NCBI GenBank assembly: GCA_002633005.1
Contig: NMRA01000408.1
Coordinates: forward strand, 64,001 to 128,000
Reading direction: 5' to 3'
DNA: 64,000 bases
DNA from: Phoronis australis
Taxonomy: Eukaryota; Phoronida; Phoronidae
Each line of letters begins with the position of its first letter. The first letter of the stretch is position 1. The translations under genes were made by a program, and so were the position numbers. Positions 54,201-63,200 of the stretch are shown piece by piece. The notes below the pieces were generated by a model that worked only from the letters and a program-made list of their open reading frames with translations, made no database searches and had not been told where the DNA came from.

Positions 54201-57200
54201 ATTCTAATAATTAAAAATTTAGTATTATTATTATTATGTTGGAACTGCAGAAACATTGGATTATGATTTAGTGCTTGTCTTTAAAAACGTGATTTTTTCT
54301 CTTTTTAATTGCGAAAAGTGTGGAAAATACATCACATGACATCAAATGAATTTTTCAAAACAAAAGAAACAGACTAACCAGGGTATTACAAAATACAGAC
54401 AGAAGAANCGACCACGACAGTCTAACAAACAACTTACCTGAAAGACTCGTGACCAGGAGTGTCAATAATGAGAAGGCCAGGTAACTTCAGATCAAACTTT
54501 TGGAACTGAAACATGGCGAGACATTGTAATTGGAAACTCAAATTGCAGGTTAAAGTCCTAGTGTAGCCAAGTAGCAAATGCCATTAGCAATATAACATAC
54601 ACACTACAAAACATCAAATACCACAAATATACGAAAATTTGCTGTCCACATGATCGATTACCACAGTGTCTAGTTAATAAATTGTGGCACCTTGTTCAAT
54701 AACCAAATATTAAGAGATTTTTGGTTTGTTTCAATATGGGTCAGAGGTCAAAAACAGTGAAGCAGGGAACAGAAATCTTCATTTACTCCATAGACTCATT
54801 TTATTTCTCATCATTTTTTACGGACCATAATCATGGAAATAAGTCTGACTTGTTATGTTATCCGTGTCTTGCACTTGTATTTTTTTGTCTTGTGTTTTTA
54901 TGTTTTTCTTTTATTTCTCTGTACCTGTGTGATTCTAATAATTAAAAATTTAGTATTATTATTATTATGTTGGAACTGCAGAAACATTGGATTATGATTT
55001 AGTGCTTGTCTTTAAAAACGTGATTTTTTCTCTTTTTAATTGCGAAAAGTGTGGAAAATACATCACATGACATCAAATGAATTTTTCAAAACAAAAGAAA
55101 CAGACTAACCAGGGTATTACAAAATACAGACAGAAGAATATGACCTTAGTAACAGGAACTGTGTTTCATAGATAATTAGCAAATATTCACAAATACCAGA
55201 AATTAGTTAACACTTTTCACAAAAATACAAAACCTACAAAATCACAGATGATAACGGTCAAAAGAAAATGTGCAAAAAACCCAACTGAGAGACAACATGG
55301 CCGCCACTTACATCTTTGCACATCTTTGTCTGGTTTTTAATTGCCTCCAGGGGAACGTTGGTAGCACCAATCTGTTGAGTGATACCACCAGCCTCACCGT
55401 CTTGCACGTTGGTGCGACGTAACTGAAAACAAGACGGAGCAGTGTCACGCCAGTCGTATCAACGAGGCCATTCCCTCAAGGAGAAATTTCCCCTTGAAGG
55501 TAAGACCCAGGTGGAACTGTTGACTTTTTCTACAATTAAGTGAACAGGCCGAGTGGAAGATAAAGTTACAGTCAGAATAGTGGACAGCAGCAACGACGTT
55601 CACAGTCGGTGCCGCGTGCTTTCGACCCACAAAATGGAACTGTCACTTTTAGAAAACCGAAAGAACAGCAAATAATAAGAGAGTGAACATTTAAGCTTCA
55701 TATTCTTAACATGGATACTTTTAACATATTGTAATATTGGAAAACAAACTAACTCAAATAAAATGGTTTTCTCATATAGTATATTCCATGAAAACACACC
55801 AAAACATTCAATGAGACGAAGCAAACTACTGAGTCTAACAAAAAGCACAGTGCCTGCTCTCCACACCTCCTTCATTACCTTATCTAAAATCTTTGTTTTC
55901 CCTGTGTCCACATGACCCAATACACAGACGACAGGTGCCCGCAGTACATCGGGGTCTTTCTTCTTCTCGGCCTCCAGTCTCCGTTTCTGAAACAATTTCC
56001 GGGGCTGCGTCAAGATCAATATTTCTATAACAAAGTGAAGGCTACGCGGTTGAAATAAACAAAGAGGAGTCAACACGTGAGAAGACTAAGAATGGTAGAT
56101 CATATTTTTACAGTTGCATAACGCCCTGTTTAGCTGACTAAAAACAGAAATCAAATTCAGCTTTGTAGTCTCATTATGTAAGTTTCATATAATGATAACG
56201 TGATCATGATAGGGTTCTAGTTCCGTCATCAACAAGAACATTGAAATCATGGATCGGTGACTCGGAAAAGTTTAACGCCTCAGTTTTTGGAGTTGACAAA
56301 CCCTAAAACTGCAGATTTGAAAATGCTGCATGTATGCTCTGCCTGTGATAAAAGTTGCCGGCTGATTCCCAAACAAATTAAGATGCGATGCACATGGTTA
56401 AGTTTTTAAACCCCAAAGCTCTTCGGACAAGAGCTCAACGTTGACATCTGTACATGGATGAAATGCAACTTCAACTAACTGATGCATCAAGGCGTACCAT
56501 GGCAAGTTATCAACATTATGATTATGTCATTTCAAATCAATCTTCATTTCTGATCACTAATAGGTGGGCGTTCATTAAAAGAATACCAAACCCAGTTTTG
56601 GCCTATGAGCAGACACAAAAAACGACCTTCCTGTCCAGTTCTCTGAAATGAAATAATGCTCTGCAGCCCTCGACAAACCTCAAAAGTGTGGGGCGGAATT
56701 TGAAAACTCCTTTCAAATTCTACTAAACTGGCACCCGCGACCTACACTTTTAGCGAATTAAACAACAACTGTGGTAAAAGACCACTCACCAAAGACCATA
56801 ATGCCCAGTTTGTGAGATAGGGGGTATGAGTTTTTAGTTGATTCCTGCTTTTATCTTTCAAAATTGTCACTAATGATGCAAGTGACAGAATGAGGATTGC
56901 TTGAAATCAACAAAACAGAGTTTAGTATCCTTTTAAATGTTTGCACATTTATCTAAAATAAACGCAAAACAACACCACTTCCAATTTCTAAAAGAACACA
57001 GAATGCACCCAAACAAAGCCAACTTCTTATTGACCGCATGACCCTAATCAGTCACCTCAACAGCTATTCTGGCTTTCTCTATAGGTGTCAAGTCATCGTC
57101 TTCCTCTTCTGTCGACGACTCCTCAGAATCATCACTCTCTTCCTCTGATTCTTCTTCCTCTTCATCCTCATCTTCTTCTTCATCATCATCTTCTTCGTCT

Positions 57201-60200
57201 ACTTCCTTATCTTCAACTTTGACTTCTTTGGTAGGTGGTTCATCTGGTACTTTGGCTGTAAAAGACGACACACAACTTCACTTGAATGAGAATACCTAAT
57301 AGCACTTAGAAGGTCAATAGGCAGTTTTTGTTACCACAGGGAGAAACCTTTCAACCAGTTACTTGTCTGATTTTGTACCATGTGACCAGTTCTGGTTTGA
57401 TAGACTTTCAAATAGCAATCCACAATAAGCAACTATGAATTCTTCAGAAAACAGAACGTCAAATAACTTACAAACACAATACAGGTCACCATGGATACTA
57501 GACAACAATAAAACACTGATACTCAAAACACAGCCATACAAAGCTTTTGGTCAAAGGCGCAGCAACTGGCTACACAAAGTTGTTGGCAAGTCACTCGATG
57601 ATCCGTTGTCCACCAGGTGTTTGCATGCTGAAAAGTAACTTTGGGCAACCGTCTTACAACGACAAAGCCAAAGCACGCTGATGAAAGTTTCTCCAAAGCC
57701 ACCGGCACTGCACATTGCGCATTTTACTACTCCACTTTCATGTTGTAGCTTTGTTGCACATTGTCTGACAGTAGTCAGTGGTATTCTTCGTTGTTAATTC
57801 AAATCCCAAAGGATTTACTTTTGCATCAACTTGAACTATACGGTAAAAGCTCTGTAATTGAGCACCAAATACGGCATACTAGTAAAATTTAGTTTGGCCA
57901 AATTCCACAAAAAGTAAATCTAAAGGCTTTCATGAAAATAGATAAAGTTTTCAGTGTATCAACAATGTAATCAGGATTTGAAACATGAAAAATTGCAATT
58001 TTGGCGATTATTTTGAGTGAAATTGAAGAGCAATTACCGTACCTCTAAGACTTGAAGAGTGACTGTATTTTGGTACAACGTTTGCGAGGACAAATATAAA
58101 GGTACACTCTTCTTTATCCACAAAAAGGAGAGCACAAATTTTTTTCATTATGAAACCATGAACAACAACTACTTGATTCTGTGATTTCAAGTCTCACCCG
58201 TGTCCGTGACCTCAGCAGCCTCTTCTTCATTTTCGCTGGCATCCCAGTCATCCTTGACCTCATCATCCCCATCATCATCGCCTGCATCCCACGCAGCAGG
58301 AGGTTCCTTATCTTTAGACTCCGACTCCTGAATAAAGAAGAAGACGTCCATTACACAGCATGTGACGACAGCCCTGGGATCTGTTTCATGAATAGCAACT
58401 TCAAACATAAGTCAAAAATTGACAAATTGCAAGCTCCGCCCCTTTTGAAATGTTGACAAACAAACAATAAGTTTTACCCGGCAACATGTTGTTTGTCAGG
58501 TAAAATGGTGGCTTGGAAACGAAGGTGTGTCAAGAATGCTACGTTTTGATTGGTCAGTTCAGCCGTCATTCAAAATCCTGGCTCCCATTTCCCAATTGCT
58601 CTAACAGCAAAGTTTTAGTCAAGCAATTATGAGCGCATCACAATCTAGAAATTATACATAGAAATTATCAAAATAAGTTACAATAATGTATATATTAACA
58701 GTGACTTCCATTTTTGCGTAAGAGAGATCTTACAGAAATAGCTCTTTGGAACGCAAGATCAAATTTCAGTTCCTATTAAACGAACCCCTAGGCAGCACCA
58801 GAGTGACTACACTCAATTCACATCACGAATAAATTCAAAAAATACGCCAAGCACTGTTGTGTACTTCATGTATAGTGTGACACCCGTTTAAAGCAATAAC
58901 ATCACAGTAAAAGAAACCACTACACCCAAGGCAATTAACATCATTACATACAGAGGTGTATCCGCAAGCCTCTGCTTGACTGCTTCAATTTAGTCTTCCT
59001 TGACGAGATGAATGTAGTTTGCTGCTTAACAACCATCTCAGTTATTAGTGTTTTGCTCATTGATGAGGATGTAAGGACAAAGCTTAATCTCTGCCAGTTA
59101 ATCTGTATATTAAAACGGCTAGACAGCCATGTTCTGTCAAAGAAATCAACTTCTGATTTAGACCAATAATTGCCAGAAACTTGATCTTAACTCGTTCCTT
59201 GCTTAGATGAGAAGAAATCTATAGGCTCGGAAAGAACTTGCAGTTCGTTTTTTCTCGAGACTGTACCAATCNNNNNNNNNNNNNNNNNNNNNNNNNNNNN
59301 NNNNNNNNNNNNNNNNNNNNNNNNNNNNNNNNNNNNNNNNNNNNNNNNNNNNNNNNNNNNNNNNNNNNNNNNNNNNNNNNNNNNNNNNNNNNNNNNNNNN
59401 NNNNNNNNNNNNNNNNNNNNNNNNNNNNNNNNNNNNNNNNNNNNNNNNNNNNNNNNNNNNNNNNNNNNNNNNNNNNNNNNNNNNNNNNNNNNNNNNNNNN
59501 NNNNNNNNNNNNNNNNNNNNNNNNNNNNNNNNNNNNNNNNNNNNNNNNNNNNNNNNNNNNNNNNNNNNNNNNNNNNNNNNNNNNNNNNNNNNNNNNNNNN
59601 NNNNNNNNNNNNNNNNNNNNNNNNNNNNNNNNNNNNNNNNNNNNNNNNNNNNNNNNNNNNNNNNNNNNNNNNNNNNNNNNNNNNNNNNNNNNNNNNNNGG
59701 CAGCACCAGAGTGACTACACTCAATTCACATCACGAATAAATTCAAAAAATACGCCAAGCACTGTTGTGTAATTCATGTATAGTGTGACACCCGTTTAAA
59801 GCAATAACATCACAGTAAAAGAAACCACTACACCCAAGGCAATTAACATCATTATATGCAGAGGTGTATCCGCAAACCTCGGCTTGACTGCATCAATTTA
59901 GTCTTCCTTGACGAGATGAATGTAGTTTGCTGCTTAACAACCATCTCAGTTATTAGTGTTTTGCTCATTGATGAGGATGTAAGGACAAAGCTTAATCTCT
60001 GCCAGTTAATCTGTATATTAAAACGGCTAGACAGCCATGTTCTGTCAAAGAAATCAACTTCTGATTTAGACCAATAATTGCCAGAAACTTGATCTTAACT
60101 CGTTCCTTGCTTAGATGAGAAGAAATCTATAGGCTCGGAAAGAACTTGCAGTTCGTTTTTTCTCGAGACTGTACCAATCGAACAGAATGACATGCCATGC

Positions 60201-63200
60201 TAACTTGAAGAGCCATGTCCGTCATTCAATTACAAACAACCAATCTTTAAAACCCTGAAATCACCCACAATTCGAGACCAATTTCATACAGCTATGTGGT
60301 GTAAATCAAAAGTTATTTTTGTGATGAAAGTTGGGTTCATAGCCGCTCTAAATATATTTTGAATCATCAAAAGTATAATTATAACTTTTACAAGCATAAC
60401 AGCAACAGTAACAGTACCTCAGCCAATGGCTCCGTCTCCACCGACTTCAACTCCACCTCTATGGAGGGTGATCTCTCCTCCTCTGGAGAACCAGCCTCCT
60501 GAGTTATGTCCCCTGATGTCTGCTCTTCTGTTTCTATCTTTTTCTTCCGTTGCTTTCCATAGACGACACGCTTCTTCTGCGGCTCCTCCGCCTGGTCTCT
60601 CTGAGGCACCTTGATACCTGGTAGGGGTGTGGTAATACCGGGATAAACGTGAGCATATGACACTTGACAATATACGAGACAGAAACTGAGTTATTCATAC
60701 TACCGAGTGTCAATCAGTACATTTGCCTGACTAATGGAGACTTTTAGAAATTAATTGAAGCTGACCACATTTGACTGGAGACTCTTATTGCCACCTGGCT
60801 GCATCAGGAGGTACTTCTTCGCATCAGGTGGCACAGGGGAACATTTTTACTCCATATATATACAGTACATGGGACTAGGCATGATGCATTCTAAACAAAA
60901 CTTAAATTGCTTCCTTCTTTCAGAGGTCACCCCACATGATCATCCGCCACATTGCTATTTGAAAGTCACCGATTCTAACAGTTCCTACGTGTAAATTTAT
61001 ATGTCAAGTATTCTGGCAAACATTTTGTTGTTCAGGGTTCTGTTTGTTCAACTTCAGGGCAGAAACACGATCAGTTGCACATAACTACCGTCGATTAAAA
61101 CAACTGTGGTTCATTAGATGTTTTGGTGACCAAACAGACTGAGCGTTGGGGAAGGTGTCAGATACTGCCATCAAATCAACACTCCTGCTTCCGACTAGAC
61201 TTTTAAATGTTTTAGTTGTTTTGAAATATTTTAGCCACTTTTAAAAGTTATTTGCTAGTATGCCACACTTAATAAAATACACTATTGCAGTGACGGCAGC
61301 TTTTCTTCTTCATACCATACTGATGCTCTTCACAATAATATTCTGTGTAAAGGAACAAGTCGCAGCAAAACTTATGACTGTAAGCGGTTCAATTCAGAAG
61401 TTTGTGTTACTTACATCTAAAATCTATCTTTACAGGGCATTTCAATCAATACAGAAATTCAAGAAATTGGGCACATTAGGTCCTTCCGAATTACGGTGTT
61501 TACAAATGGTTGACCTCAGAAATTCCACCAATACTACCATGCTGATACTTTGAGTTTCACAGAGACGCAGTGAAATTCCACAGGTGAATAGATAACTTAC
61601 AAACTAGGACTAGTGTAACAGGGCTGATATTTTCGACACAGTATTGCAGCAAACGATAGCCAGTACATGGCACAACTAAGATTGGTACGGCCCACACATC
61701 TAAACTTTGGTCATGTAACAGTCAGTTTGTCTTGCAATATTGTGTTAACTTTATCTAGTCTCTTTTTTTCAGCAGGCACTTCCATATACAGCAACAACAG
61801 CAGTCACAGATTATTTTTGAAAGAAAATGACAAAGTCTTGAAAGTCTTGAAGAGACTCCACTTATTGACAAACATCTTCATTCATGATCAACAAATGTCC
61901 GTTCCTACACGATCTGTAGTTTTTTCAATTAAGGCTCATTTTAAACCACTGCTGCTCCTTTGTTGGCCACTCACCCTGTGCCTTCATAAGCTCCAACATC
62001 TGTTGCGCCCTCTTCTGGTCCTGCTTCTGTCTATCAGTCAGCAGACGACCTTCCTTGCGCAGACGCTCCTTGCGCTCTTTCTCTTTCTGCTTCTTTTTCT
62101 CCTTCCGCTCTTCCTCGAGCCGTTTCTGAAAATCAAGTCCCCAGATGAAAATCCCAGTTGCAAGTCTTACAAAATGGAAGCCAATGAAAATTGAGAAGCA
62201 GAGAGCAACAGAATTTAGGAAACCGGTCTGCCAAAGCATCAGTAACAGCTTAAAAACAGAAAAGTATACTGTCTCTGTCTTTATCAATTTTCAATCAATA
62301 TTGTGCGAGTTCTACAACAATCGTCTTGTAGATTAACAACAATAAACTTATTTAAACAGCCGAAAAGAAATTATGTTTGCCTTGTGAGACGTCACAAAGA
62401 GTTTATACTCTTTCATTAAGTACAAGTCACAAATAAGTACAAATTAGTTTACGGCCAAACATATAGCACTTTTTAGGTGACAATTGGCTGCAAGATATTC
62501 AATAGAGTGAATGCTAATATACTGTTATCATCTCTGTGGTAATAACTAAAGAGTAAATTCACATCAATAGAAAAATCCTAATTAACCTGCAAATGTACAG
62601 AGAAAACCATAGTCCGAGACCATAACTATATTCCAATTATAGTAGTCAGGGACACAGTGTAAACACAAATTTATCTGGAAAGATATATGTTTGGTAGAAT
62701 TATTGATGTGATTTCAATATAATTTAATAGCTAACAACTCGGCCTATGCCCCTCAACTGAACACAGCTCAAGGCACAGCACAGGCTATACTCACCCAGGC
62801 TAAATACAGTCTCACATCACCCACATTATCCTCCCCCAGGCTCAAGTCACAGTCCAACATCACCCACAATATCCTCCCCCACGCTCAAGCCACAGTCCCA
62901 CATCACCCACCTTCTCCTCCCTTAGTCTCTCCGCCTCTTCCTCCCGAGCTATCCTCTCTTCTTCCTCCCGTTTTTGTCGTTCTTCTTCTTCTTTCATCTT
63001 CTGAAGTGCCTCTTGCATGGCTTTTATCTAAACAAACATCAATGACTGCACTACAATCAACTCAACAAAGATCGCTGTAAAAACGTGTGACAAGAAACAC
63101 AACTGTTATAAGGGTGACTGTGAAAAGGACAGTGATGTAAGATATTTCCCAACACAAAAGATTACACAATAGATACGAATTCTAAAGAAACAGTGTGCCA

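Noticed and set aside
53988-54945. Paired open frames of 92 and 74 codons starting MVCFNMGQ
   Set aside because: They are the same intronic sequence in the two copies of the duplication; indels break the longer one. T-rich and non-coding, with a LINE-tail-like appearance.
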